NCBI GenBank assembly: GCA_043772905.1
Contig: JAYVFS010000117.1
Location: 1-41,331, forward strand
Direction: 5' to 3'
Length of the DNA: 41,331 bases
From: JAAFJT01 sp043772905
GTDB lineage: Bacteria; Bacteroidota; Bacteroidia; Chitinophagales; Saprospiraceae
Position 1 is the first letter of the stretch. Each line of letters begins with the position of its first letter. Both the position numbers and the translations under genes were made by a program. The notes below the pieces were generated by a model, which had not been told where the DNA came from, searched no databases, and saw only the letters and a program-made list of their open reading frames with translations. Below, piece after piece: positions 8,025-16,875 of the stretch.

Positions 8025-8459
8025 ATGAAAAAAATACTCAACCTATTCCTCGCTTTTGCTTTTTTAAGCATCCCGCTTTCTGCTCAATCAAAATCGGAAA
8101 AAGCCGTAGCCGCCGCCGTCGAAAACTTGCGTCAAGCGATGGTCAGTGGTGATAGAAACGCCCTCTCTAATATTGCCGCAGAAGACTTAAGTTATGGTCA
8201 TTCAAGCGGTCTTCTCGAAGATAAAGCCAAATTTGTTGAAGCAATTGCAAGTGGAAAATCAAATTTCGTCAAAATTGACCTGACAGAACAGACCATTAAA
8301 GTGGTGCGCAAAACGGCGATAGTAAGACATAATCTTTTTGCAGAAACAAATAACACAGGGAGCACACCAGGGACAGTGAAATTAGCCATACTCACTATTT
8401 GGCAAAAACAGGGTGGTAATTGGAAATTGTTGGCGCGTCAAGCTGTGAAAGTGCCATAG
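8025..8459 (+). CDS. secreted NTF2-like (SnoaL/DUF4440-type) protein
   Basis: The 144-residue protein has a signal peptide (MKKILNLFLAFAFLSIPLSAQ) and then a single cone-like fold of the NTF2 superfamily: ENLRQAMVSGDRNALSNIAAEDLSYGHSSG, FVEAIASGK, IRHNLFAETN-like text and LTIWQKQGGNWKLLARQAVKV at the end. This group includes many small enzymes and ligand-binding proteins. In Bacteroidota such genes are often near sugar catabolic genes without known function. It is first in the uronate gene row, 113 bases before kduD, and would act in the periplasm. Confidence 0.8.
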   Translation: MKKILNLFLAFAFLSIPLSAQSKSEKAVAAAVENLRQAMVSGDRNALSNIAAEDLSYGHSSGLLEDKAKFVEAIASGKSNFVKIDLTEQTIKVVRKTAIVRHNLFAETNNTGSTPGTVKLAILTIWQKQGGNWKLLARQAVKVP

Positions 8460-8572
8460 TTCTTTAAAAAAGATAATTTTTGACCATCAGATTGATAATA
8501 TAATTGAATATGCGATGCACTTAAAATACTAATTTGTGCCCTCAAATTTTAATTAAAAAAAACTAAAAACGT

Positions 8573-9334
8573 ATGAATTTATTTGATTTAACGGGCAAAA
8601 CAGCCCTCGTAACAGGTTGCAAACGCGGTATCGGTATGGCTATGGCAATCGCCTTAGCAGAAGCGGGTGCAGATATCCTTGGCGTTTCGGCGAGTTTGGA
8701 ACTCGAAGGCAGCGACATCGAAAAAGCTGTTTCGGGTTTAGGACGAAAATTCAAGGCTTATCAAGCTGATTTCGGCAACCGTGAAAGCCTTTATGCTTTT
8801 ATCGAGCAAGTGAAAAAAGAAAACCCTGTCATTGACATTTTGGTCAATAATGCAGGTACAATTCTCCGCAAACCTGCGGCTGAACACCCTGACGAATATT
8901 GGGACAATGTGATTGAAGTGAACCTGAATTCTCAATTCGTTTTGTCGCGCGAAATCGGCAAGGAGATGGTTGCAAGAGGGTCGGGAAAGGTCATTTTCAC
9001 CGCTTCTTTGCTTACTTTTCAAGGCGGCATCACCGTTCCAGGTTATGCAGCATCGAAAGGAGCGATTGGCAGTTTGACTAAGGCTTTGGCAAATGAATGG
9101 GCTTCAAAAGGAGTCAATGTCAATGCGATTGCGCCAGGTTATATCGCTACCGACAACACGTCCGCTTTACGTGCAGATGAAGTCCGCAATGCCGCTATTT
9201 TGTCGCGCATTCCTGCCGCACGTTGGGGCGAAACGGAGGATTTCAAAGGCGCAACCATCTTTTTAGCATCAAAAGCATCGGACTATGTACATGGCACTAT
9301 TTTGACTGTTGATGGCGGCTGGATGGGACGTTAA
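8573..9334 (+). CDS. kduD: 2-dehydro-3-deoxy-D-gluconate 5-dehydrogenase (KduD, SDR family)
   Basis: Short-chain dehydrogenase of 253 residues. The nucleotide motif TGCKRGIGMAMA is near residue 14, NNAG near 92, the catalytic Ser in SLLTFQGG, and YAASKGA (Tyr, Lys) near 157. The end, TVDGGWMGR, is close to the KduD ending. KduD reduces 2,5-diketo-3-deoxygluconate to 2-keto-3-deoxygluconate with NAD(P)H. Its placement directly before kduI, with KdgK and KdgA downstream, supports this over the many other SDR functions. No TACTGAGGGG copy lies in it. Confidence 0.88.
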   Translation: MNLFDLTGKTALVTGCKRGIGMAMAIALAEAGADILGVSASLELEGSDIEKAVSGLGRKFKAYQADFGNRESLYAFIEQVKKENPVIDILVNNAGTILRKPAAEHPDEYWDNVIEVNLNSQFVLSREIGKEMVARGSGKVIFTASLLTFQGGITVPGYAASKGAIGSLTKALANEWASKGVNVNAIAPGYIATDNTSALRADEVRNAAILSRIPAARWGETEDFKGATIFLASKASDYVHGTILTVDGGWMGR

Positions 9335-9387
9335 ATTATGATGAATGATGAAGTATAAATGATGAATTAAGATTCGTCGAAATATAA

Positions 9388-9453
9388 ATAGCCCTGAAAG
9401 GGCGATATGTGTTAGGATAGGGTAACGCCCTATCAAACTATTATCGCCCTTTC
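9388..9453. repeat. REP-like intergenic repeat, copy A
   Basis: The element starts AATAGCCCTGAAAGGGCG, runs through TGTGTTAG and ends with an inner hairpin (GATAGGG, TAACG, CCCTATC) to 9434. An outer pair GAAAGGGCGATA at 9396 and TATCGCCCTTTC to 9453 encloses it. A second copy with the same layout lies at 14412-14459. The small size, nested dyads and intergenic position fit REP/BIME-type elements. Confidence 0.7.
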
Positions 9454-9538
9454 ACCTATCAAAATTTAACATTATTAAACAATTAAGAATCAATTAATTA
9501 GGTTACAAATAACAAGTAACCAATAACTAATAACGAGA

Positions 9539-10369
9539 ATGCATACAAGATATGAAAGTAGCCCAAATGAAGTCAAAACAATGACAACAGGGCAGTTGAG
9601 AGAGAATTTCCTCATCGAAAACTGCATCGTTGCAGGTCAAATAACCTTCGTTTATTCGCACTATGACCGTATGATTATTGGCGGTGCAATGCCCACTACT
9701 GAGGGGTTGACATTGGGCAATTATGAGCAACTAAAAGCAGATTATTTCCTTGAACGTCGTGAAATGGGCATCATCAATGTCGGTGGTGACGGTACGGTAA
9801 CGGCTGATGGAAAAACATATAACGTAAGCCGTTTGGATTGTGTTTATCTTGGAAAAGGTACTAAATCGGCTGTTTTTGCAAGCAATGATGCAGCGAAACC
9901 CGCGCAATTCTACATCCTTTCTGCTCCTGCACACCACGATTATCCGAATAAATATATGCCAAAAGAAGACGCTTCGCCTATGACAATCGGCAGCGCAGAA
10001 ACGGCAAATCATAGAACAGTTTACAAATATATTCATGCGGATGGCATCAAAAGTTGCCAATTAGTGATGGGTTTGACAACGCTGCATACAGGCAGTGTTT
10101 GGAACACCATGCCGTCGCACGTACACGACCGTCGTATGGAAGCTTACTTCTATTTCGATGTGCCAAGCGACCAAGCTGTTGTTCATTTTATGGGTCAACC
10201 ACAAGAGACACGCCACATTTTTATGGCAAATCATCAAGCCGTCATTTCGCCGCCGTGGTCTATTCACTCGGGTTGTGGCACGACGAATTATGGTTTCATT
10301 TGGGGTATGGCGGGTGAGAATTTCAACTATACCGATATGGATGTGGTGCAAATTAATGCGTTGCGTTAA
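9539..10369 (+). CDS. kduI: 5-keto-4-deoxyuronate isomerase (KduI)
   Basis: The 276-residue protein matches KduI in length and in its metal-binding cupin core: PSHVHDRRMEAYFYFDV (His, His and Glu ligands, about residues 190-206) and ANHQAVISPPWSIHSG (last His, about residues 230-244). It converts 4-deoxy-5-keto-uronate, made from unsaturated uronides, to 2,5-diketo-3-deoxygluconate, the KduD substrate. The early segment FLIENCIVAGQITFVYSHYDRMIIGGAMP is characteristic. A TACTGAGGGG copy at 9697 codes TTEG just after it. It is separated from kduD by 204 bases containing repeat copy A. Confidence 0.95.
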   Translation: MHTRYESSPNEVKTMTTGQLRENFLIENCIVAGQITFVYSHYDRMIIGGAMPTTEGLTLGNYEQLKADYFLERREMGIINVGGDGTVTADGKTYNVSRLDCVYLGKGTKSAVFASNDAAKPAQFYILSAPAHHDYPNKYMPKEDASPMTIGSAETANHRTVYKYIHADGIKSCQLVMGLTTLHTGSVWNTMPSHVHDRRMEAYFYFDVPSDQAVVHFMGQPQETRHIFMANHQAVISPPWSIHSGCGTTNYGFIWGMAGENFNYTDMDVVQINALR

Positions 10370-10389
10370 TAAATAGAGGTCGATAAATA

Positions 10390-10422
10390 AAGGTCGGCGA
10401 GGTTTGAAACCTCGCCGACCTT
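10390..10422. repeat. long GC-rich perfect inverted repeat between kduI and uxaB
   Basis: Two exact 16-base arms (AAGGTCGGCGAGGTTT and its complement) flank one base. The arms are GC-rich in AT-rich surroundings and there is no T tract, so a REP-like element or RNA-stabilising hairpin is more likely than a classic terminator. It lies 20 bases before the uxaB-like gene. Confidence 0.7.
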
Positions 10423-10441
10423 AAATGCTAAATAATTGAAA

Positions 10442-11914
10442 ATGAATCTCTTAAATAAAAAATATGCTGTCGAAAATTTGAATATCGCAGCAGCACAATT
10501 TGACTTGCCCGAACGTGTTTTACAGTTCGGAACAGGCGTTTTACTGAGGGGTCTCCCTGACTATTTGATTGACAGAGCCAACAAACAAGGCGTGTTCAAC
10601 GGTCGTGTTGTAGTTGTTAAAACGACGAGTTCTGATTCATCAGATTTTGATAAACAAGATGGCGTTTATACACTCTCTGAACGCGGTGTTATGGGCGGTG
10701 AAACGGTCAATCAATCAACTGTTTTGACAGCTATCAGTCGAGTAGTGAATGCAACCGACGAATGGGCGACGATTTTGGCTTGTGCCGAAAATCCTGATTT
10801 GGAGGTTATTATTTCAAACACAACAGAAGCAGGTGTGGTGTATGTCGAAGAAGATATTTTTGCGATGCCACCGAAGTCATTTCCAGCAAAATTGACCGCT
10901 TTTTTGCATAAAAGGTATGAAATTGTAGGCGGAAAAGGCGGTGGTTTGGTCATTGTTCCAACTGAATTATTGGTCAATAATGGCAATATACTGAGGGGTA
11001 TGGTTGAGCGTCACGTTGAAAGAATGGGACTTGAAAACGGCTTTTCAGAGTGGTTGAAAACGGAATGCCCTTTTTGTAATTCGTTGGTTGACCGTATTGT
11101 CCCTGGTTCTACACCTAAGGCAGAAAAGGCAGAACTGGAAGGAAAATTGGGCTATACCGACAATTTGATGATAAATGCAGAGCCATTTTTATTGTGGGCG
11201 ATTGAAGGTAATGATGTTGTAAAAGAAAAATTGTCGTTTTCACAAACCGACAATCGGGTAGTCATTACACCTGATATTACCCTTTTCCGTGAGCAAAAAT
11301 TGCGCTTGCTGAATGGTGGACATACGATTTCGGTGCAGTTGGCACATCTCTCTGGTTTGCGGACGGTAGTTGAGATGATGAATGATGCCGAAATGGGCAA
11401 ATTCGTTGAAAATGTGGTGTTAAATGAAATTTTGCCAACGCTTGAATTTGATGCAAGGGACTTCGCTAATGCCGTTTTAGACCGTTTCAAAAATCCATTT
11501 ATTGAGCATAAACTGTTGAGTATCACTGTACAATGTTCTGCAAAAATGAATATGCGTAATGGCGCAACGTTTGGACGTTATTTGGCAAAATTTGGCAAAT
11601 TGCCGGAATTGATGTGCAAAGGTTTTGCCGCTTACTTACTGTTTATGAGACCTATAAAAGAGGAAAATGGACAGTATTTTGGACAAATTACTGAGGGGGG
11701 CGATTTTTACCCAATTCAAGACGACCATGTGGCATTTTTTAATAAAGTTTGGTCAAAAACAGATGAATTAGATTTATCAAGCCTTTGCGATTTAGTAGAA
11801 GAAGTGATTTCAAACGATGCTATTTTTGACAAAACGCTTAGGGAAATACCCGAATTTGTCTCTAAAATCGCTGATTTGATGTTTGAGATGACAAATGCTA
11901 CTGCTGCAAATTAA
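10442..11914 (+). CDS. uxaB: tagaturonate reductase (mannitol dehydrogenase family)
   Basis: The 490-residue long-chain polyol dehydrogenase begins with the Rossmann start VLQFGTGVLLRGLPDYLID (about residues 27-45). It shows TTEAGVVY in the nucleotide domain and LNGGHTISVQLAHLSGL near residue 290, the family's catalytic region. Tagaturonate reductase makes altronate; the fructuronate reductase UxuB is a close relative, so the substrate is not certain. Position between kduI and uxaC favours hexuronate metabolism. The ATG at 10442 is chosen over an in-frame TTG at 10436. Three TACTGAGGGG copies occur here (10542, 10989, 11689), coding LLRG, ILRG and ITEG. No altronate or mannonate dehydratase is in the window, so the next step must be encoded elsewhere. 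Confidence 0.85.
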   Translation: MNLLNKKYAVENLNIAAAQFDLPERVLQFGTGVLLRGLPDYLIDRANKQGVFNGRVVVVKTTSSDSSDFDKQDGVYTLSERGVMGGETVNQSTVLTAISRVVNATDEWATILACAENPDLEVIISNTTEAGVVYVEEDIFAMPPKSFPAKLTAFLHKRYEIVGGKGGGLVIVPTELLVNNGNILRGMVERHVERMGLENGFSEWLKTECPFCNSLVDRIVPGSTPKAEKAELEGKLGYTDNLMINAEPFLLWAIEGNDVVKEKLSFSQTDNRVVITPDITLFREQKLRLLNGGHTISVQLAHLSGLRTVVEMMNDAEMGKFVENVVLNEILPTLEFDARDFANAVLDRFKNPFIEHKLLSITVQCSAKMNMRNGATFGRYLAKFGKLPELMCKGFAAYLLFMRPIKEENGQYFGQITEGGDFYPIQDDHVAFFNKVWSKTDELDLSSLCDLVEEVISNDAIFDKTLREIPEFVSKIADLMFEMTNATAAN

Positions 11915-11966
11915 TTGACTTCGAGCGCAAAAATACTGTACAATAATCAAATCAATAATTTACATT

Positions 11967-13406
11967 ATGTTAAATATTGCAAATCCGACGACATCTAATG
12001 GTGTCAAAAAACAAAGTTTTCTAAACGAAAATTTCTTGTTGCAGTCCGAAACAGCACGGCAGCTTTACCATGATTATGCAAAGCAAATGCCTATCATTGA
12101 CTACCACAACCATTTGCCGCCCAACGAAATTGTAGGCGACAGGCAGTTTGAGAATGTCTCAAAAGCTTGGTTGTACGGCGACCACTACAAATGGCGTGCG
12201 ATGCGAACGTGCGGTGTCAATGAACGTTTTATCACAGGCGATGCAACGGATTTAGAGAAATTTGAAAAATGGGGCGCAACTGTACCTTACACGATGCGCA
12301 ATCCTTTGTACCATTGGACACATTTGGAATTGCAACGTTATTTTGACGAATACAGATTGTTGAATGCAGACACCGCTGCAGACATTTTCCACACCACAAG
12401 TGAGAAAATGAATACCCCTCAGTACTCTGTCCAAAATTTGTTGCGCAAGATGAATGTTGCAGTCACTTGCACTACCGATGATCCTGCGGACAGCTTAGAA
12501 CATCATCAGCAATTTGATAGTGCAAAATCGGGCTTTAAGATGTTGCCTGCCTTCCGTCCTGATAAATATATCTTAATTGACAATCCAAATTTTGCTCAAT
12601 TCATTGCAAAATTAGGTGAAGTTGTAGGTTATGAACTCAACAATTTCGAGGATTTACTGAGGGGTCTCCGCCAACGTGCGGACTTCTTTACGACACTCGG
12701 TTGCCAATTGTGCGACCATGGTTTAGAGCAATTGTATGCAGAAGATTTCACAGATACAGAAGCCAACGCTGTTTATAAAAAAGCCTTAATCGGTGAAAAA
12801 TTGACAGATAACGAAGCATTATTGTACAAATCTGCTATTTTGCACCACTTGGGCGAAATGTATCATGCCTTGGGTTGGACGCAACAATTCCACTTAGGTG
12901 CGTTGCGGAATGTCAATCGGCGTATGTTAGCTCAAATTGGTCCTGATACTGGTTGGGATTCGATTGGCGACTTTAAACAAGCCGTCGCTTTGGGCAAATT
13001 TTTAGGCAATTTGGAGGACAAAAACCGTTTGGCAAAAACCATTATTTACAATCTCAATCCTGCCGACAATGAAATTTTTGGTGCCATGATAGGCAATTTT
13101 AACGATGGAACAATAGCTGGAAAGGTGCAATGGGGCAGCGGCTGGTGGTTTTTAGACCAAAAAGATGGTATGACAAAACAGATAAATGCCTTGTCAAATA
13201 TGGGTATTTTGAGCCAATTTATAGGTATGTTGACCGATTCACGCTCGTTTTTGTCGTTCCCTCGGCATGAATATTTCCGTCGTTTGTTGTGTAATATTTT
13301 TGGTGAAGACGTTGAAAATGGTGAATTGCCAAACGATATTCCTTGGTTAGGCAAGTTGGTGCAGGATATTTGTTATTATAATGCGAAGAATTATTTCAAT
13401 TTCTGA
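11967..13406 (+). CDS. uxaC: glucuronate/galacturonate isomerase
   Basis: The 479-residue member of the amidohydrolase-like uronate isomerase family has the metal motif IIDYHNHLPP at about residue 40 and the conserved segments KWRAMRTCGV, NPLYHWTHLEL, CTTDDPADSLEHH, FRPDK and LTDSRSFLSFPRHEYFRR near the end. It converts glucuronate to fructuronate and galacturonate to tagaturonate. The stop is two bases before the kdgK start, so these two genes are surely cotranscribed. It carries one TACTGAGGGG copy on each strand (12415 minus, 12655 plus). Confidence 0.96.
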   Translation: MLNIANPTTSNGVKKQSFLNENFLLQSETARQLYHDYAKQMPIIDYHNHLPPNEIVGDRQFENVSKAWLYGDHYKWRAMRTCGVNERFITGDATDLEKFEKWGATVPYTMRNPLYHWTHLELQRYFDEYRLLNADTAADIFHTTSEKMNTPQYSVQNLLRKMNVAVTCTTDDPADSLEHHQQFDSAKSGFKMLPAFRPDKYILIDNPNFAQFIAKLGEVVGYELNNFEDLLRGLRQRADFFTTLGCQLCDHGLEQLYAEDFTDTEANAVYKKALIGEKLTDNEALLYKSAILHHLGEMYHALGWTQQFHLGALRNVNRRMLAQIGPDTGWDSIGDFKQAVALGKFLGNLEDKNRLAKTIIYNLNPADNEIFGAMIGNFNDGTIAGKVQWGSGWWFLDQKDGMTKQINALSNMGILSQFIGMLTDSRSFLSFPRHEYFRRLLCNIFGEDVENGELPNDIPWLGKLVQDICYYNAKNYFNF

Positions 13407-13408
13407 TT

Positions 13409-14401
13409 ATGAAAATTATTTGTCTCGGAGAAATCATGTTGCGTTTGAGTACGCACAATCAAGAAAGAATACTTCAAACACGACAATTGGAAGTCCAATT
13501 TGGTGGTTCGGAGGCGAATGTCGCTGTTTCACTTGCACAATGGGGTCCAAAAACATCTTTTATTACTCGTGTTCCCGCAACGGAATTGGGCGAAGCGGCA
13601 CTGTCAGAAGTGCGGCGGTACAAGGTTGAAACCAATCTTTCTATCATGGGTGGTGAACGGCTTGGTTTGTATTTTTTAGAGCCAGGTACGGGTAACCGTC
13701 CGTCAAAAGTCATTTATGACCGCGCCAATTCGGGTATGGCAACGCTTGAACGTGGTATGATTGATTGGGATAAAGTCCTTGAAAATGCCTCTTGGTTGCA
13801 TTGGTCGGGCATTACACCAGCGATTTCACAGAAAGCAGCCGATGCGACTTTGGAAGCGATTGAAGCCGCGCAAAGGCGTGGTTTGATGGTGTCATGCGAT
13901 TTGAATTATCGCCGCAACCTTTGGACTTACGGCAAACATCCTTCTGAAATTATGCCGCAATTACTGAGGGGTAGCAATGTCCTTCTTGGTGATGGCGATG
14001 CTATCAGCACTTGTTTTGGCATTGAAGGTGATGATTATCAAGACATTATAAAGAAAACATTTTTAGATTTCCCAAAACTGAAATACATCGCTATGACGGC
14101 TCGTCGAGCTTTTCATGCCACGCACAATGCCTACAAAGGCTTTTTGCACGATGGCGAAACGATGTATGAATCGAGGGAATACGATATTCCAGACATCAAT
14201 GACCGCATCGGTACAGGCGATGCTTTTATGGCGGGTTTGATTTTTCAATTGGCGCAAAATGCCCCCCCTCAGTATGTGACTGATTTTGCGGCAGCAGCAG
14301 CAGCTTTGAAACATACGATTCAAGGGGATTTCAATTTAGTGAGTGTCGCAGAAATTGAATCATTAATAGAAGGCAATACTGGCGGCAGAGTCAGCCGATA
14401 A
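13409..14401 (+). CDS. kdgK: 2-keto-3-deoxygluconate kinase (PfkB family), first paralogue
   Basis: The 330-residue ribokinase-fold sugar kinase begins LGEIMLRLS and has the substrate-side GGSEANVAVS, LGLYFLEPG, the middle SCDLNYRRNLW and the catalytic GTGDAF near residue 268 (Asp as base). KdgK phosphorylates 2-keto-3-deoxygluconate to the 6-phosphate for the aldolase. It starts two bases after uxaC. A very similar second kinase follows at 14508, so the two probably share or divide substrates. TACTGAGGGG occurs at 13962 (plus, QLLRGSN) and 14265 (minus). Confidence 0.9.
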   Translation: MKIICLGEIMLRLSTHNQERILQTRQLEVQFGGSEANVAVSLAQWGPKTSFITRVPATELGEAALSEVRRYKVETNLSIMGGERLGLYFLEPGTGNRPSKVIYDRANSGMATLERGMIDWDKVLENASWLHWSGITPAISQKAADATLEAIEAAQRRGLMVSCDLNYRRNLWTYGKHPSEIMPQLLRGSNVLLGDGDAISTCFGIEGDDYQDIIKKTFLDFPKLKYIAMTARRAFHATHNAYKGFLHDGETMYESREYDIPDINDRIGTGDAFMAGLIFQLAQNAPPQYVTDFAAAAAALKHTIQGDFNLVSVAEIESLIEGNTGGRVSR

Positions 14402-14411
14402 GTGATAAAGA

Positions 14412-14459
14412 AATAGCCCTGAAAGGGCGTGATGTGTTAGCAATGGGTAACGCCCATTG
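14412..14459. repeat. REP-like intergenic repeat, copy B
   Basis: Same layout as copy A at 9388: AATAGCCCTGAAAGGGCG, then TGATGTGTTAG and an inner hairpin CAATGGG, TAACG, CCCATTG. Outer parts are nearly identical, while the inner hairpin arms differ but stay complementary. That compensation indicates the hairpin itself is conserved. It separates the two kdgK paralogues. Confidence 0.7.
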
Positions 14460-14507
14460 GATTTAATATGTATTTTCAATTTATTAAATAAAATCAATTA
14501 ATTTAAA

Positions 14508-15533
14508 ATGAGCAAAAGAGTAGTAACCCTTGGCGAGATTATGATGCGTCTATCTACGCCCGATTACAAACGATTTGAGCAGTCAAACAGTTTTGATGTC
14601 ACTTATGGTGGTGGCGAAGCGAATGTTGCAGCCGCTATTTGCAACTATGGTGAACAAGGTGTTTTCGTTACGAAAGTACCAAAAGATGCACTTGGACAAT
14701 CCGCAATCAATCACTTACGTCGTTATGGCGTTGATACACAATTCATTGCACGTGGTGGCGACCGTATCGGCATTTATTTCTTGGAAACAGGTGCAGCGAT
14801 GCGTGCCAGTAAAGTTATTTATGACCGTGCAGGTGCAGCAATTGCAGATGTAGATGAGAGTGAATTTGATTGGGATGCGATTTTTGAAGGTGCGGATTGG
14901 TTTCACACAACAGGTATCACACCTGCGTTGAGCGATAAAGCTGCGGCTTTGACTTTGGCAGCTTTGAAAGCCGCAAAAGCGAAAGGCATCACAACAAGTA
15001 TTGACTTGAACTACCGCAAAAAACTGTGGAGCAAAGCAAAAGCTCAACAGGTTATGACGGAGCTTTGCATGTATGTGGACGTGTGTATCGGCAACGAAGA
15101 AGATGCTGAAACAACTTTGGGCTTCAAATCTGAAGGCACTGATATTGAAAAAGGCACATTGAATTTGGACGGCTACAAGAGCGTTTTCAAGCAAATGAAA
15201 GAGAAATTCGGCTTCAAATACATCGCTTCGACGTTGCGTGAAAGCCACAGTGCTTCGGACAATGGTTGGAGTGCATTGGTGTATGACGGTAACGAATTTT
15301 ATCATACAAAGCATTACGAAGTGCGCATTATTGACCGTGTGGGCAGTGGTGACAGCTTCGCAAGTGGCTTCATTTATGGCTTGGTGACAGGTAAATCTAT
15401 GCCTGATGCCGCTGAATTTGGCGTTGCAGCAAGTGCTATGAAACACACAATTCCGGGTGACTTGAACCATGTAACGGTTGACGAAGTCATGACTTTGGTG
15501 AAAGGTGATGGCAGCGGACGTGTACAACGTTAA
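14508..15533 (+). CDS. kdgK: 2-keto-3-deoxygluconate kinase (PfkB family), second paralogue
   Basis: The 341-residue sugar kinase is clearly related to the previous gene: LGEIMMRLSTPDY, GGGEANVAAAI, IGIYFLETGAAMRASKVIYDRAGA, SIDLNYRKKLW and the catalytic GSGDSF near residue 280. It is more divergent in the lid and has an insertion around FKSEGTDIEKGTLN. Family members of this type are KdgK or close relatives acting on 2-keto-3-deoxygalactonate or other deoxy sugars. Having two in a row suggests two deoxy-keto acid branches, or dosage. It contains no exact TACTGAGGGG copy; one lies 44 bases after its stop. Confidence 0.87.
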   Translation: MSKRVVTLGEIMMRLSTPDYKRFEQSNSFDVTYGGGEANVAAAICNYGEQGVFVTKVPKDALGQSAINHLRRYGVDTQFIARGGDRIGIYFLETGAAMRASKVIYDRAGAAIADVDESEFDWDAIFEGADWFHTTGITPALSDKAAALTLAALKAAKAKGITTSIDLNYRKKLWSKAKAQQVMTELCMYVDVCIGNEEDAETTLGFKSEGTDIEKGTLNLDGYKSVFKQMKEKFGFKYIASTLRESHSASDNGWSALVYDGNEFYHTKHYEVRIIDRVGSGDSFASGFIYGLVTGKSMPDAAEFGVAASAMKHTIPGDLNHVTVDEVMTLVKGDGSGRVQR

Positions 15534-15603
15534 GTGAAAAATGATAAGTGAAAAATAAGCAGCCAAATCTCAAAAATACTGAGGGGGGTGTTTTTTTTCC
15601 TTA

Positions 15604-15648
15604 TAATAAAGATTTAGGAAATTTTTAAAATTTCCTAAATCTTTATTA
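15604..15648. terminator. 22-base perfect inverted repeat after the second kdgK
   Basis: Exact 22-base arms (15604-15625 and 15627-15648, built on AAAGATTTAGGAAATTTT) around one base. It lies between the second kdgK stop and the YhcH-family gene, just after a TACTGAGGGG copy and a run of T. It could end or attenuate transcription, though the stem is AT-rich. Confidence 0.55.
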
Positions 15649-15679
15649 ATCAATTATTTGTGAAATAAATTTACTGAAA

Positions 15680-16129
15680 ATGATAGTAGATACGATTGAC
15701 AATGCGGTTAAATATTTTGGCGTGCACCCATTGTTTGAAAAGGCTTTTGGTTACATCAATGAAACGGACTTGGCGAATGCTGAAGGGCGGTTTGAAATTG
15801 ATGGCGAGAATTTGAAAGCTATTTATGCAAACAAAGACGGTATGACGGCAGAGCAATCAACGGCTAAGTTTGAATGTCATAATCGTCATATTGATATTCA
15901 ATTGTGTATCAATGGTATAGAAACAATCGGCTGGAAACCACGCGAAAAATGTATTTCGCCGAAAGGTGAATACAATCCGGAAAAAGATGTGCAGTTTTAC
16001 AACGATGCACCCGATATGTTTTTTCAATTGACAGACGGACAATTCGCGATTTTCTTTCCAGAAGATGTCCATGCACCGATGATTGGCGAAGGTGCTATCA
16101 AAAAATTGGTGATTAAAGTAAAAATCTAA
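15680..16129 (+). CDS. YhcH/YjgK/YiaL (DUF386) family protein
   Basis: The 149-residue cupin-like protein has HNRHIDIQLCINGIETIGW near residue 66 and FPEDVHAPMIGEG near 126, which hold the conserved metal-binding His and Glu residues of the family. Family members (TabA, YiaL, NanQ) are linked to sugar acid and sialic acid use, and NanQ speeds anomer exchange of sialic acid. By analogy this one may mutarotate an uronate or deoxy-keto acid here. It is in line with kdgK and kdgA. Cytoplasmic: no signal peptide. Confidence 0.88.
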   Translation: MIVDTIDNAVKYFGVHPLFEKAFGYINETDLANAEGRFEIDGENLKAIYANKDGMTAEQSTAKFECHNRHIDIQLCINGIETIGWKPREKCISPKGEYNPEKDVQFYNDAPDMFFQLTDGQFAIFFPEDVHAPMIGEGAIKKLVIKVKI

Positions 16130-16190
16130 CCCCTAAATCCCCAGAGGGGACTTTGTAATGTGTAAAAAGTCCCCTCTGGGGATTTAGGGG
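16130..16190. repeat. 25-base inverted repeat directly after the DUF386 stop
   Basis: Exact 25-base arms (16130-16154 and 16166-16190) with an 11-base loop. Each arm includes CCCCAGAGGGGACTTT or its complement, itself partly self-complementary. It begins at the base after the stop codon and ends 17 bases before kdgA. Its length suggests a mobile REP-like element, and it would strongly fold in mRNA. Confidence 0.7.
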
Positions 16191-16207
16191 ATAAAAATTA
16201 AAAAATT

Positions 16208-16867
16208 ATGAGTAATATAAGTAAAGTAACAAATGCTATCCTTGATCAAGGTGTTTTGCCTTTGTATTTCAATGCCGACGAAACGGTCAGTGTTGACATT
16301 TTGAGAGCAATATATCGCGCAGGCATCAAAGCGGTAGAATATACAAATCGTGGCGAAGCGGCTTTGAAAAACTTTCATAAACTCGTCGAAGTACGGAATG
16401 CTGAAATGCCTGATATGCTTTTAGGCATCGGTACGATTAAAAATTTGGCGCAAGCAGAAAGTTATATGGCTGCGGGTGCGGACTTTTTGGTAAGTCCGGG
16501 TTTTGTGTTAGAAGTTGCTGAATATGCTGTTGCCAACGGTATTCTTTACGGTCCTGGTTGTATGACACCGTCGGAAATCATTGCCGCTGAAAATGCGGGC
16601 ATCAAATTCATCAAATTGTTCCCTGGCGATATGCTCGGACCTAAATTTGTGAGTGGTATCAAAGCCATTTTCCCGAATTTGTCCTTTATGGTAACAGGTG
16701 GCGTTGACACAACTCGTGAAAGTATCAGTAGCTGGTTTACCGCAGGCGTAAAAGCAGTGGGTATGGGCAGCAATTTGGTGAGTAAAAAGCGCATGGACGA
16801 AAAAGATTATGCAGGTATTGAGGCGATTACAAAGGAAGTTTTAGCTTTGATTCAGACGATTAAATAG
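16208..16867 (+). CDS. kdgA: 2-dehydro-3-deoxy-phosphogluconate (KDPG/KHG) aldolase
   Basis: Class I aldolase of 219 residues. VEYTNRGEAAL near 45 holds the catalytic Glu region, GIGTIKNLAQAESYMAAGADFLVSPGF follows, and the Schiff-base Lys is in FIKLFPGD near residue 135, with PGCMTPSEI before it and VTGGV at the phosphate site. It splits 2-keto-3-deoxy-6-phosphogluconate to pyruvate and glyceraldehyde-3-phosphate, the last step of the uronate route encoded here. Confidence 0.95.
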   Translation: MSNISKVTNAILDQGVLPLYFNADETVSVDILRAIYRAGIKAVEYTNRGEAALKNFHKLVEVRNAEMPDMLLGIGTIKNLAQAESYMAAGADFLVSPGFVLEVAEYAVANGILYGPGCMTPSEIIAAENAGIKFIKLFPGDMLGPKFVSGIKAIFPNLSFMVTGGVDTTRESISSWFTAGVKAVGMGSNLVSKKRMDEKDYAGIEAITKEVLALIQTIK

Positions 16868-16875
16868 TAAGGGTT

